Assembly (NCBI GenBank): GCA_965656525.1 | Contig: CBFHKY010000006.1 | Coordinates: 97,890 to 161,889, forward strand | From: Pseudomaricurvus sp965656525 | GTDB taxonomy: Bacteria; Pseudomonadota; Gammaproteobacteria; Pseudomonadales; Cellvibrionaceae | Direction of reading: 5' to 3' | DNA: 64,000 nt | Shown: piece by piece, positions 8,854-18,260 of the stretch | Layout of the letters: each line of letters opens with the position of its first letter | How positions within the stretch are numbered: position 1 is the first letter of the stretch | Program-made: the position numbers and the translations under genes | The notes under the pieces: generated by a model | Seen by the model: the letters and a program-made list of their open reading frames with translations, nothing else | Told to the model about the DNA's origin: nothing | Databases searched by the model: none

Positions 8854-9666
8854 GTGTTAGATCAATATTGTGTGTTTGGTAATCCGATAGAACAATCAAA
8901 ATCCCCCCAAATTCATCGACAGTTTGCTAAACAAACGGGCGAGCAGTTGGAATACAGTAAGCGGTTGGTGGCAGAAAATGCGTTTGTGAACACGGTAAAA
9001 ACGTTTTTTCTGGATGGTGGAAAGGGGCTTAACATTACGGTCCCGTTTAAATTAGAAGCGTTTGAATTGGCTGATGACTTAACCGAACGTGCTCAAAATG
9101 CTGGCGCGGTAAATACGCTGATGCAACTGGAAGATGGACGACTGCTGGGTGACAACACAGACGGCCAAGGCATGGTTAGCGACATGGTTGAGCGGTTAGG
9201 TTGGGGTTTATCGAACAAGCGTATTTTGATTTTGGGTGCAGGTGGCGCGGTAAGAGGTGTGTTGCAACCGATCTTAGAACAGCAGCCCAAAGAGGTTGTG
9301 ATTGCAAATCGTACGGTAACTAAAGCCGAGCAATTGGCAGAACAGTTTAAACAATACGGTGTTGTTTCGGCTTGCCGCTTTGATGATTTAGCAGGGCAAA
9401 AATTTGAAGTAATCATCAACGGTACATCGGCCAGCCTACACGGCTCGTTACCGCCCTTGCCAGAGGGTTTATTAAATGATTCCGCTTGTTGCTACGACAT
9501 GATGTACGGTCGCGAACCGACGGTATTTTTACGCTGGGCCTCTGCCCAGGGGGCCGCACACTGTGCGGATGGTTTGGGTATGTTGGTGGGGCAGGCCGCC
9601 GAAGCCTTTTTTTTATGGCGTGGAGTTCGCCCAGAAACGCATACGGTGATTGAGCAGTTGCGCTAG
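8854..9666 (+). CDS. aroE: Shikimate dehydrogenase (NADP+)
   Basis: Reduces 3-dehydroshikimate to shikimate in the aromatic amino acid pathway. 270 aa (E. coli 272). The substrate site is seen in NPIEQSKSPQIH and NITVPFKLEAF with the catalytic lysine, and the NADP site in GAGGAVRGV followed by ANRT (2'-phosphate binding). It starts with GTG directly abutting the hemF stop. Last gene of the lysM-dprA-tsaC-hemF-aroE run. Confidence 0.97.
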   Translation: MLDQYCVFGNPIEQSKSPQIHRQFAKQTGEQLEYSKRLVAENAFVNTVKTFFLDGGKGLNITVPFKLEAFELADDLTERAQNAGAVNTLMQLEDGRLLGDNTDGQGMVSDMVERLGWGLSNKRILILGAGGAVRGVLQPILEQQPKEVVIANRTVTKAEQLAEQFKQYGVVSACRFDDLAGQKFEVIINGTSASLHGSLPPLPEGLLNDSACCYDMMYGREPTVFLRWASAQGAAHCADGLGMLVGQAAEAFFLWRGVRPETHTVIEQLR

Positions 9667-9864
9667 AACGCCGCTACTGCCTACTTTCTATTTTCTTTTC
9701 ATGGCAATAGTGAGTGTTCTGTTCAAACCAGTTTTGCCCCCCCCTATGTGCCGATTTCGGTTTAAATCGGTGCATTATTTGATTCATATCTAAAACCGCC
9801 TTGGACACATTCAATACACTCCGGCTCAGAAGATTGAGAACTTTAAGGGCAGGGGAGTAACGAC

Positions 9865-10317
9865 ATGACGCTTAACTGGACAGCTGAGCTAGAAATAGGC
9901 ATACCTGTAATTGATAGCCAGCATCAGCGTATCGTTGAATACATCAATAAAGTGGAACATGCGAGTCAGCATCACAGTCAACAAGAGTTGTTGGAGGTGC
10001 TGGATGAACTGGTGGATTACACCCTTTCACATTTTGCCTTTGAAGAAACTCTTCTGGAAGAAGCGGGTTACCCTTTTATCAAAGCGCATAAAAAAGTGCA
10101 CGCTCTGTTCACGCGGCGGGTGGAAGGTTATCAGAAGCGAGCAAGAGCCAGTGAGGATGTGACCGATGAACTGATGCACACGTTAAAAGCGTGGTTAGTG
10201 AATCACATCAAACACGATGATAAAGACTACAGTGCGATCGTGATGGCAAATATGGAAATGGCGACTCGAAACGCAAAAGCCAAAAAAGGTGGCTGGATGA
10301 GTCGTTTGTTTGGGTGA
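9865..10317 (+). CDS. Bacteriohemerythrin (copy 1)
   Basis: 150-aa single-domain hemerythrin, a cytosolic non-haem diiron protein that binds O2. All expected ligands are present: His20 (DSQHQR), His56 and Glu60 (SHFAFEE), His75 and His79 (AHKKVH), His114 and Asp119 (NHIKHDD). It ends in a basic tail (AKAKKGGWMSRLFG) not seen in the second copy, perhaps for membrane or partner contact. It has its own ribosome site (AGGGGAG before 9865). A paralogue follows 110 bp downstream in the same direction. Confidence 0.93.
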   Translation: MTLNWTAELEIGIPVIDSQHQRIVEYINKVEHASQHHSQQELLEVLDELVDYTLSHFAFEETLLEEAGYPFIKAHKKVHALFTRRVEGYQKRARASEDVTDELMHTLKAWLVNHIKHDDKDYSAIVMANMEMATRNAKAKKGGWMSRLFG

Positions 10318-10427
10318 CTCACTTGGTATGCAGTTCATCAGGATGATTGTTTTGTCTTTTATACATGAAGACGTCATTTGTGATTAAAAACACAATAATG
10401 AAGCCATAACATTTTCGGGAGAAAGGT

Positions 10428-10892
10428 ATGCCCAAGTTTTACTGGTCAGACGATTATGCGATTGGGATACAAGTGATTGATCAACAGCATAAGCGAATTT
10501 TTGATTACATCAATCAAATCTACGACACCCCTGTGAATGGCAGTCGATCAAATGTACTCGGGGACGTACTGAATAACTTGGTGGACTATACCTACAGTCA
10601 TTTTGAATTTGAAGAAGCATTAATGGAAGAGGCTGACTATGCTGAGTTATCGGAACACCAATTGGTGCATCAAAATTTTCGCCAACTCATCGATCAACTA
10701 AAGAGTCGTTTTGACGGTGGCGAGCCAGTTGCCGAAGAGTTGGCCGAGGTCTTAAAGCATTGGTTGCTCAGTCACATCCAAACCGATGACAGCAGCTATG
10801 CCGAGGTGGTACGAAAGCGCTTTAATGTAGGTTCCGTATCCGAACATCAGCGCAGTTGGTTGCGAACGGCGCTGGAGAGATATTTTCACTGA
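10428..10892 (+). CDS. Bacteriohemerythrin (copy 2)
   Basis: 154-aa paralogue of the preceding gene. Diiron ligands are all conserved: His21 (DQQHKR), His58 and Glu62 (SHFEFEE), His77 and His81 (EHQLVH), and the HxxxxD pair in SHIQTDD. The N-termini align almost without gaps (WxxxxxIGIxVIDxQHxRI) but the C-termini differ: this one ends SEHQRSWLRTALERYFH. It is preceded by GGGAGAAAGG. The tandem pair probably arose by duplication and may differ in O2 affinity or partner. Confidence 0.93.
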   Translation: MPKFYWSDDYAIGIQVIDQQHKRIFDYINQIYDTPVNGSRSNVLGDVLNNLVDYTYSHFEFEEALMEEADYAELSEHQLVHQNFRQLIDQLKSRFDGGEPVAEELAEVLKHWLLSHIQTDDSSYAEVVRKRFNVGSVSEHQRSWLRTALERYFH

Positions 10893-11067
10893 ACGACGGC
10901 AATAACGAGAAAAAGAATGAATGGCAAGAGTCGTTTCGTTCGCGGCAGTTGCGATAAAACACCTTGTATCCAGCAACACGCACACAGAGTTAGTTACCGT
11001 TTCTGTTTTTAACCGTCCCTACTCAGAGACGCCCCAAGCGAGAGCGCTTTTGCCTGTACGGCATATG

Positions 11068-11616
11068 TTAAGTTGTCTGTTGATCTTTAATGTATTGGGC
11101 TTTCAGCTCTACATAGTTGTTGGCCGAATAAGTAAAGAAATTTAGCTCTCCTTCGGTGAGAGGTCGAGCGCGTTTGCAAGGTGAGCCCAAGTACAAATAA
11201 CCACTCTCTAAACGTTTACCCGGTGGCACTAAACTACCAGCACCAATCACCACATCATCCTCTACTACGGCGCCATCTAAAACAATTGCCCCCATCCCCA
11301 CCAAAACACGATGACCAATGGTGCAGCCGTGCAACACAGCAGCGTGACCAATTGTCACGTCGTCGCCGATCAATAAAGGCCAGCCGCTGGGGTTTTTGAC
11401 GCTTTTGTGGGTGACATGCAGCACCGTACCGTCTTGAATGTTCGTGCGCTTGCCCACACGCATATGATTAACATCGCCGCGAGCGGCAACAAATGGCCAT
11501 ACAGAGCTGTTTTCACCAAGTGTGATGTCACCCACAATACGAGCCATCGGGTCAACATAGGCTGTGGGGTGGACGTTTGGAGTAATACCGTTAAAGGTGG
11601 CAATGGAGTGAGTCAT
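11068..11616 (-). CDS. Gamma carbonic anhydrase-like hexapeptide-repeat protein (YrdA/PaaY type)
   Basis: 182 aa left-handed beta-helix protein with isoleucine-patch hexapeptide repeats. The metal-site histidines of gamma-class carbonic anhydrases are visible in GTVLHVTH and TIGHAAVLHGC, with the conserved ARGDVNHMRVG block (Arg, Asp). Activity is uncertain because many YrdA-type proteins are of unknown role. It is divergent from prlC, a pairing common in Pseudomonas relatives. Confidence 0.9.
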   Translation of the reverse strand: MTHSIATFNGITPNVHPTAYVDPMARIVGDITLGENSSVWPFVAARGDVNHMRVGKRTNIQDGTVLHVTHKSVKNPSGWPLLIGDDVTIGHAAVLHGCTIGHRVLVGMGAIVLDGAVVEDDVVIGAGSLVPPGKRLESGYLYLGSPCKRARPLTEGELNFFTYSANNYVELKAQYIKDQQTT

Positions 11617-11770
11617 AGGTGGTTTACCTCAGTTGACGCAAGCGTTGAGCAACGTGTATTTGGGCGGCTTCGAGGTCAAATAGACAATGATTCGATAGGG
11701 GGCCGCAAAAACCAAAATCAAAGTGTATCATAGAGATTCTTTTCACTGTCTCTTAGAGGTCGTTGTCTTC

Positions 11771-13810
11771 ATGATCAACCCACTGTTGGAAAACACCACA
11801 TTACCTCCATTTTCGGCGATTAATGCGGAGCACGTTGAGCCTGCTATAGAGCAGCTGATTGACGATGGTCGCAAGACGCTGCGCAAGGTCTTGGCGGATG
11901 TGCAAAACAATGGCGCCAGTTGGGCAACATTGTCAGCAGTTATCGACGAAGAAGATGATCGCCTCAGCAAAGCTTGGTCCCCAGTGGGGCATTTGAACGG
12001 GGTTCTGAACAGCGAAGCGTTGCGGGTAGCGTACACGAACAGTATTGCTAAGTTGACCGCGTACAGCACAGAGATCAGCCAAAACCCTCAGCTGTGTGCG
12101 GCTTACCAAGCGCTAGCCGACAGCGATGAGTTTGCTTCCCTTTCGCAGGCCCAGCAAACCAGTGTGGAGCACGCGTTACGCAATTTCCGTCTGGCGGGTG
12201 TTGATCTTCCCGCGGATAAAAAACAAGCGTATAGCGAGTTAAAACAGCGGTTATCAGAGCTCAGCACCCAGTTTTCCAACAACGTGCTCGATGCCACTCA
12301 AGGCTGGTTTAAGCATATCGTCAGCGCCGATGAGCTGGCCGGCTTGCCGGAAACGGCTTTGGGGTTAGCTCGCCAAGCCGCCCAAGCAAAGTCACTAGAA
12401 GGCTATGTGGTGACGTTGGATGTGCCTTCTTATTTAGCCGTGATGACCTACGCTCAAGACCGCGCTTTGCGCGAAGAGCTGTATACCGCCTACGCTACCC
12501 GCGCTTCCGAGCGAGGGCCAACAGCGGGCCAGTGGGACAACTCGGCGCTTATCGAGGAAACACTGAAGTTGCGCCACCAGCTGGCCCAACTACTGGGGTT
12601 TGCCAACTATGCTGAACTTTCTTTAGCGACCAAAATGGCAGACAGCCCCCAACAAGTTGAAGAGTTTTTGCTGGAGTTGGCGGAAAACAGTCGTGAGATG
12701 GCAAAAGCAGATCTAGAGTCGTTGCAGGCCTTTGCCCAGCAAGAAGACGGCATCGATCAGTTACAAGCATGGGATCAGTCTTATTACAGTGAAAAACTCA
12801 AGGCGAAAACTTTTTCGGTGTCTCAAGAAGAGCTGCGCCCTTATTTCCCAGCGGAAACGGTGGTGAATGGTATGTTCGCCGTTGCATCACGCTTGTTTGC
12901 TATTGAGCTACGTCAAGCCCAAGCGGATGTCTGGCACGGTGATGTTCGCTATTACGAAGTCTTAGAGGAAGGCGAAGTGATCGCCAGTTTTTATCTGGAT
13001 ATTTATGCCCGTGCCCACAAGCGTGGGGGCGCTTGGATGGATGTGTGTCGTACGCGGCAGATGACTTCGCAAGGGTTGCAGTTGCCGGTGGCTTACTTGA
13101 CCTGCAACTTTACCCCCGCCTTGGGTGATAAACCTTCCTTACTGACGCACGATGAAGTCACAACGCTGTTTCATGAGTTCGGTCACGGTTTGCATCACAT
13201 GTTAACCAAAGTGGATGTGCAAGCCGTTAGTGGTATTAGTGGTGTTGCCTGGGATGCGGTTGAGCTTCCCAGTCAGTTTTTAGAAAACTGGTGCTGGGAG
13301 CCTGCCGCAATTGCCTTGATATCTGGGCATTACGAAACGGGTGAGCCACTGCCAGAAACGCTGTTGAATAACCTATTGGCGGCGAAAAACTTTCAGTCAG
13401 CATTACAAATGTTGCGTCAAATTGAGTTTTCACTGTTTGATTTGCGTTTGCACAGTCGCTATAACCCAGACAACCCTGAATCCGTTCTGGCCGTGTTGGA
13501 TCAAGTTCGCGATGAAATATCGGTGGTAAAGCCGCCGGTCTTTAATCGTTTTGCAAACAGCTTTTCTCATATTTTTGCCGGCGGTTATGCAGCGGGTTAT
13601 TACAGTTATAAGTGGGCAGAAGTGCTTTCGGCGGATGCTTTTTCTCGGTTTGAAGAAGAGGGGGTTTTTAATCAGTCGGTTGGCTTAGATTTCCGTCGTG
13701 ATATTTTGGAGCAGGGCGGCTCTAAAGAAGCGATGGTATTGTTTTGCGCTTTTCGTGGTCGTGAGCCCAGCACAGAGCCTCTATTACGGCACTGCGGTAT
13801 TGTAAAATAG
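11771..13810 (+). CDS. prlC: Oligopeptidase A (M3 family metallopeptidase)
   Basis: Cytosolic zinc peptidase degrading short peptides, including cleaved signal peptides. The zinc motif HEFGHGLHH lies near residue 466, with the third ligand Glu about 25 residues later in the DAVELPSQFLENW block. Starting at MINPLLENTTLPPF (11771) gives 679 aa, matching E. coli (680); the upstream GTG extension of 16 residues is unlikely. An AGAGG lies ~11 bp upstream. Followed by the YheV zinc ribbon gene. Confidence 0.96.
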   Translation: MINPLLENTTLPPFSAINAEHVEPAIEQLIDDGRKTLRKVLADVQNNGASWATLSAVIDEEDDRLSKAWSPVGHLNGVLNSEALRVAYTNSIAKLTAYSTEISQNPQLCAAYQALADSDEFASLSQAQQTSVEHALRNFRLAGVDLPADKKQAYSELKQRLSELSTQFSNNVLDATQGWFKHIVSADELAGLPETALGLARQAAQAKSLEGYVVTLDVPSYLAVMTYAQDRALREELYTAYATRASERGPTAGQWDNSALIEETLKLRHQLAQLLGFANYAELSLATKMADSPQQVEEFLLELAENSREMAKADLESLQAFAQQEDGIDQLQAWDQSYYSEKLKAKTFSVSQEELRPYFPAETVVNGMFAVASRLFAIELRQAQADVWHGDVRYYEVLEEGEVIASFYLDIYARAHKRGGAWMDVCRTRQMTSQGLQLPVAYLTCNFTPALGDKPSLLTHDEVTTLFHEFGHGLHHMLTKVDVQAVSGISGVAWDAVELPSQFLENWCWEPAAIALISGHYETGEPLPETLLNNLLAAKNFQSALQMLRQIEFSLFDLRLHSRYNPDNPESVLAVLDQVRDEISVVKPPVFNRFANSFSHIFAGGYAAGYYSYKWAEVLSADAFSRFEEEGVFNQSVGLDFRRDILEQGGSKEAMVLFCAFRGREPSTEPLLRHCGIVK

Positions 13811-13944
13811 GTTCCTCGGGCACAAAAATCGATGGCGCACGCTAATTGAAAGCCGCTGCGTTCATAACGAGACTTTTTGACCTCAAGCAACGTACATACT
13901 GGGCATTAGTTTTGAGTCAAGGTATGAGTTTACAGGTGTAAGTG

Positions 13945-14187
13945 ATGACAAATAATGTGATAAAGCGGTTTATTGCTGGTGCAGTCTGCCCAAAGTGTTC
14001 AACTATGGACACCATAAGAGTTTACAACTTGGATGGCAAAGATGTACGAGAATGTGTGGCGTGTGATTACAGTGATGTGATGAACTTTGCACCTAAGGTT
14101 CGCGAGCTAGAAACACGGGTTAATAAATCGGAGGAAGAGAAAAAAGCCGAAGTTCAGGTAATACAATTTCCGCCCGTTAAACCATAG
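13945..14187 (+). CDS. yheV: YheV family putative zinc-ribbon protein
   Basis: 80-aa protein of the YheV/DUF2387 type. It has two CxxC pairs (AVCPKCSTMD and RECVACDYSD) forming a probable zinc ribbon, and a charged C-terminal tail. The N-terminal motif KRFIAGAVCPKC is typical of the family. It regularly follows prlC. A GTG one codon earlier (13942) is an alternative start. Molecular function is unknown. Confidence 0.85.
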   Translation: MTNNVIKRFIAGAVCPKCSTMDTIRVYNLDGKDVRECVACDYSDVMNFAPKVRELETRVNKSEEEKKAEVQVIQFPPVKP

Positions 14188-14203
14188 GCGCTCTTTTGAG
14201 CGT

Positions 14204-14896
14204 TTACGTGCTCTTTTTGAGCACGAGACCGGCCGTACGGCCTGAGTTCAGTGTTAATGAAACGCTCAGGTCTTGCGTTAGGCAGGGCCATGTGGAAGTT
14301 TCGTAGTGCCAGCCTTCTTTGCGGTGTTTCTCTAGGTAGGTTTGGAAGCGCTCACTTTTAAATACACGCTCTTTCTTCAGCGACTGCTCGACAAAAAACT
14401 GTACTGATTTATCCAGTTCATTGGCAAAGTTGTCTCCAATTAAATGATGAATAATGACGTTGGCGCATGTCATATCCAGTGGTGCTAGCGGTGATCCGGC
14501 GTGCATCAAAAAGCGATCGTTGATTTCTTCCATCAAACGGTGAGCCAAATAGGCTTCGTCCATGAGGGCCTCTAAGCCATCTTGCCCATCAATCACCTCT
14601 GGAGGCGCGAGGAAGAAATCTTTGGCCACACGAAGAAAAACCTCTGCATACTCAAACACACCGGCTTCGTAAGTTAAGCGAGAAATCGCTTCGATAAAGT
14701 CTGGTACGTGCTCAATGTAGCGACGAACAAAATCCACCAGTGCGATTTCGGGGTGTTCTTTGGGTAGCGTGATGGAGCCGTGCAACGAAGTGGCACGCCG
14801 AGCCATAAGCTCAGTGAACTGACCACTTATGGCTTCGTTCGTTTTTGCCAATTCAATGGTTTCGCGGATAAATGTTATTTCTGTCATTGCGTCCAT
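14204..14896 (-). CDS. Conserved-looking hypothetical cytosolic protein
   Basis: 230-aa protein that I cannot assign. It has no signal peptide or membrane segment and looks mostly alpha-helical, rich in Glu and Leu, with a C-terminal segment containing WHYETSTWPC. Start could be MDAM (14896) or MTEI (14887). It is convergent with yheV: its last codons form a GTGCTC-ttttt-GAGCAC hairpin at 14208-14224, and a second hairpin (GCTCttttGAGC) lies in the 16-bp gap, so the two genes probably share termination signals. Coding pattern looks normal, so I believe it is real. Confidence 0.7.
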   Translation of the reverse strand: MDAMTEITFIRETIELAKTNEAISGQFTELMARRATSLHGSITLPKEHPEIALVDFVRRYIEHVPDFIEAISRLTYEAGVFEYAEVFLRVAKDFFLAPPEVIDGQDGLEALMDEAYLAHRLMEEINDRFLMHAGSPLAPLDMTCANVIIHHLIGDNFANELDKSVQFFVEQSLKKERVFKSERFQTYLEKHRKEGWHYETSTWPCLTQDLSVSLTLNSGRTAGLVLKKST

Positions 14897-15338
14897 ACAG
14901 CGGAAACAGCCCCAAATCGATGGCTACTGAAATTGATGCTCTAAGTTGCTGTCTGGCGTGACGATGTGGTGATAACTTGGTGGAAAATGTGAAACATTGA
15001 GCCAGTTAATAGCAAGCTTCTGTACATCAGGTTTTGGTTTGTAAGCCTCGTTTCATACTTGCTAAGCCTACAAAATCACCCTGCGCATTGGATCTACAGC
15101 ATTCCAAATTTCTGTAAATCAGTTGTCGTTTAACGACTCTTGTGCTTGAAGGTGTTTTTTTATGTGTCAATAAGTATAAGTTCTGGTTTTATAAAAATCT
15201 ATAAAGCAGCTTAAATAGAATAAGAATTTGCTTTTTTTGGGTCATTTACGAGTCAAGACTATCATTACGAGCTGATTTAACCATGACCTATGTTGAGTTT
15301 TACGAAGTTTAGCGACAAATTTAGGATGTGCCAGCCGG
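14897..15338. other. 442-bp A/T-rich intergenic region
   Basis: Between the start of the 14204-14896 gene and the end of the MATE gene, both on the minus strand. The part 15150-15290 is A/T-rich. It should contain the promoter of the hypothetical gene. I see no conserved RNA, terminator with a U-tract, or ORF worth calling. Confidence 0.4.
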
Positions 15339-16673
15339 CTAACTTTTATTGTGAATAGACGCTTTGATTAATATCGGCAACTGCCAGCCTAAAGTTAAGC
15401 CCCTAGCCAGACTAAACACCGCAAAAGACCCCCAAAGACCTTGATTGCCCCAAGCTTGGGTTAGCCACCATAAGGGGAAGAACACCGCCAGTACGCAAAA
15501 CAGCATAGTATTTTGCATGGCTTTGAATTGTCCGGCACCAATGAACACGCCATCCAACCAAAACCCCCATAGGCACGCGAGAGGTAAAAGCACAATCCAA
15601 ATAAAGTGCGCATGAAGCTCTGTCAGAACAGGTGTTAAATCGGTAAACAGACGCAACAAGGCATTGCCGAAAAGCGCGTAACAGATGGATAGCGTAGCCG
15701 CGATAAGAAAGCTCCACAGGCCACTGGTAACAATCAAAGCGACCAATCTTTCGCGATTGGCCTGAGCAAACGCCTCTCCTACTAAAGCCTCGGCGGCGTG
15801 TGCAATGCCATCCAGGCCGTAGGATGTAATCATCAACAGCTGAAAGATAATGGCATTGGCGGCTAGTGTACTGCCGCCCATTCGCGCACCCTGAGCATTA
15901 AAAAAAGCCAATACGGATAAGATGCTCAAGGTACGAACGAAGAGGTAACGGTTCGCTTGCAAGAGTTTGGTGTAGTGGTGCAAGGGCGCACGTATCGTTA
16001 CCAGCAGCGTTGTGCCATCAAGGCTGAAGTGTTTGCGAGCAAAACTTAACCCCAATAATAAGCCCACGACATCGGCGCACACTGTGGCTATGGCAGCGCC
16101 GTCACTGTTCAGACCCAACAACACGACAAAACCGTAATCCAGAATCAAATTGATGACATTGACGAATAACAGAATGATCAGCGGGATGCGGGTATTTTGT
16201 TGCCCAATAAACCAACCCATCAAGACAACATTGGCCAGCGCTAAGGGGGCGCTGTATAAGCGAATTTGGCAGTAGCTTACCGCTAAGGGGGCAATCTCTG
16301 GGCTGGGTTTCATCCATTGAATAGCGAATGTCAGTAATGGGTTCGCCAGTACCACTATTACGAGACCCAGGCTAAACGCCAGAATCAGGCTGCGAATGAG
16401 GAGCCTATCCACCTCTTCGCCATTGCCGTGTCCATAGGCTTGGGCGACGAGACTGGTGGTGCCCATGCGCAAAAACCCCAGTGACCAATAAATAATCGCG
16501 ATCAAGCTGGAACCCAGTGCCACCGCGCTCAAATAGACGGCTGAGGGAAGATGCCCAAGAATGGCGGTATCCACTAGCCCCAACAAGGGAATGGATAGAT
16601 TGCTCAAAATCATGGGCCACGCGAGGCTGAGCACTCGCCGGTGTGGCAGGGAACGCAGAGGCATCAAAGGCAT
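15339..16673 (-). CDS. MATE family efflux transporter (DinF-like)
   Basis: 444-aa inner-membrane protein with about 12 hydrophobic segments arranged as two halves; the N-terminal block LAWPMILSNLSIPLLGLVD and LGFLRMGTTSLVAQAYG are characteristic of the DinF branch of MATE Na+/H+-coupled exporters. Substrate cannot be told from sequence. Only 2 bp separate its ATG from the stop of znuB, so it is the last gene of the zur-znuC-znuB transcript and should be produced under zinc limitation. That placement is unusual and is discussed as a finding. Confidence 0.92.
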   Translation of the reverse strand: MPLMPLRSLPHRRVLSLAWPMILSNLSIPLLGLVDTAILGHLPSAVYLSAVALGSSLIAIIYWSLGFLRMGTTSLVAQAYGHGNGEEVDRLLIRSLILAFSLGLVIVVLANPLLTFAIQWMKPSPEIAPLAVSYCQIRLYSAPLALANVVLMGWFIGQQNTRIPLIILLFVNVINLILDYGFVVLLGLNSDGAAIATVCADVVGLLLGLSFARKHFSLDGTTLLVTIRAPLHHYTKLLQANRYLFVRTLSILSVLAFFNAQGARMGGSTLAANAIIFQLLMITSYGLDGIAHAAEALVGEAFAQANRERLVALIVTSGLWSFLIAATLSICYALFGNALLRLFTDLTPVLTELHAHFIWIVLLPLACLWGFWLDGVFIGAGQFKAMQNTMLFCVLAVFFPLWWLTQAWGNQGLWGSFAVFSLARGLTLGWQLPILIKASIHNKS

Positions 16674-16675
16674 AT

Positions 16676-17461
16676 TCAGCTGGAGGCTTTACGACACAGC
16701 GTCAATAAAAACGCCACACTGGTACAGAGTACGGCTGAAGGGCCGGCGGGAGTGTCCCAAAAAAACGAGGCGGCTAAGCCACCGACAATAGCGAGCATGC
16801 CAATGAGGCTGGCAAGCAGCGCCATTTGCTCGGGGGTACGGGACAACCTTCGGCTTGCCGCTGCAGGGATGATCAGTAGAGCGGTGATCAATAACACGCC
16901 AACGACTTTCATGGCTACCGCGACCAGCAGAGCCATCATCAGCATCAGTGCCGCTTTGACTTGGGTAACGGGAATGCCCTCTACCCTGGCAAGTTCTTCG
17001 TGTACCGTGATGGACAGCAGTGGTCGCCACAAATAGATCAGCAAAGGCAGAATAATAGCGGCTGTAATGCCAATGGTTTGCAAGTCTTCAATGGTTACCG
17101 CCAGCAGATCGCCGAACAAAAAGCCGTATAAATCAATTCGCCCTTCGCCGAAAACACTGATAACCACCAAGCCCAACGCCAACATGGAGTGAGACATGAT
17201 GCCCAGTAGGGTATCCGTGGCCAGTGCCTGCTTTTGTTGCAGTGTGACCAAGAGCAAGGCTAGCAACAGGCAGAATGCGGTCAGGGCAATATGGGTATTG
17301 ATCGACAGAATGAGCCCAAAGGCCACACCGGTAAGCGCTGAGTGTGCCAACGTATCACCAAAATAAGCCATACGCCGCCACACTGCGAAGGCCCCCAGAG
17401 GGCCAGCCAGAGCTGCAACACCAGTACCGGCGATCAAAGCCAATAACATAAACTCAGGCAT
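16676..17461 (-). CDS. znuB: Zinc ABC transporter permease ZnuB
   Basis: Inner-membrane permease of the high-affinity Zn2+ importer ZnuABC (ABC-3 family). 261 aa from MPEFMLLALIAG, with about 8 hydrophobic segments and the family block GDTLAHSALTGVAFG. The chosen ATG (17461-17459) overlaps the znuC stop by 8 nt (ATGCCTGA), giving translational coupling; an upstream start would add 11 residues inside znuC. Confidence 0.95.
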   Translation of the reverse strand: MPEFMLLALIAGTGVAALAGPLGAFAVWRRMAYFGDTLAHSALTGVAFGLILSINTHIALTAFCLLLALLLVTLQQKQALATDTLLGIMSHSMLALGLVVISVFGEGRIDLYGFLFGDLLAVTIEDLQTIGITAAIILPLLIYLWRPLLSITVHEELARVEGIPVTQVKAALMLMMALLVAVAMKVVGVLLITALLIIPAAASRRLSRTPEQMALLASLIGMLAIVGGLAASFFWDTPAGPSAVLCTSVAFLLTLCRKASS

Positions 17462-18260
17462 GGTTTTGATCCTTTTGGTCGTGCTCATGATCATGACGGC
17501 ATGAGGATTGGCTGCCCTCTACATTACCGTGCATATCGTGATCGTGATCGTGGTGATGGGTATAAACGGCGATACCCGTAGGTGCCGTTTTACCAAACAG
17601 CTCAAGGTAAGCGGGGTGGCCGCTGACTGCCTCTGGGTGTCCGTGACAACAAATGTGTTGGTTCAGGCAAATCACTGTGTCGGTCGCGGCCATGACCAAA
17701 TGTAAATCATGGGAAACCATCAATACGCCGCATTGGTGTTGGTCGCGAATGTCGGTAATCAATTCATACAACCGCGCTTGCCCGGCGATATCCACCCCCT
17801 GCGCCGGCTCATCGAGCACTAGCAAATCTGGGTTTCTCAGCAGTGCCCTTGCGAGCAAAACCCGCTGGGTTTCACCGCCAGAAAGGTAATGCATTGGGCT
17901 TTGCTTTAGATGGGCTACGCCGGTCAATTCTAAACAGGAGTCGATGGCCAAATGGCTTTTTACGGCCAGTTTTAGGAAGCGTTCAACCGTGATCGGCAAA
18001 CTGGCGTCCAAATGCAGCTTTTGTGGCATATAACCAATGGATAAACCATCGCGCCGGCTAATGTTCCCTGTTGTGGGTGTTTGCAGACCCAAGACCAAAC
18101 GAACGAGGCTGGACTTTCCTGCGCCATTAGGCCCAATCAGCGTGACGACTTTGCCACGCTCTAGCTCTAGGTTTACGTCTTGAAGAATGATCTGGTGACC
18201 AAACGTCAACCCAAGATTTGAGCCTTTAACCAGCAGAGTTGAGCTTCCCGCTACGTTCAT
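17454..18260 (-). CDS. znuC: Zinc ABC transporter ATP-binding protein ZnuC
   Basis: ATPase of the ZnuABC importer. Walker A is GPNGAGKSS (residues ~42-50), signature LSGGETQRVLLARAL, Walker B LLVLDEPAQGVD and switch His in MVSHDLHLV. 268 aa. The last ~45 residues are rich in His and Asp (HHHDHDHDMHG ... CRHDHEHD), as in other ZnuC proteins, and may bind zinc. Its ATG overlaps the zur stop by 4 nt (ATGA), and its stop overlaps znuB, so zur-znuC-znuB-MATE is one transcription unit. Confidence 0.97.
   Translation of the reverse strand: MNVAGSSTLLVKGSNLGLTFGHQIILQDVNLELERGKVVTLIGPNGAGKSSLVRLVLGLQTPTTGNISRRDGLSIGYMPQKLHLDASLPITVERFLKLAVKSHLAIDSCLELTGVAHLKQSPMHYLSGGETQRVLLARALLRNPDLLVLDEPAQGVDIAGQARLYELITDIRDQHQCGVLMVSHDLHLVMAATDTVICLNQHICCHGHPEAVSGHPAYLELFGKTAPTGIAVYTHHHDHDHDMHGNVEGSQSSCRHDHEHDQKDQNHA

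Noticed and set aside
14187..14240. Stack of palindromes as a repeat element
   Set aside because: The hairpins fit termination signals between convergent genes, one of them inside coding sequence.
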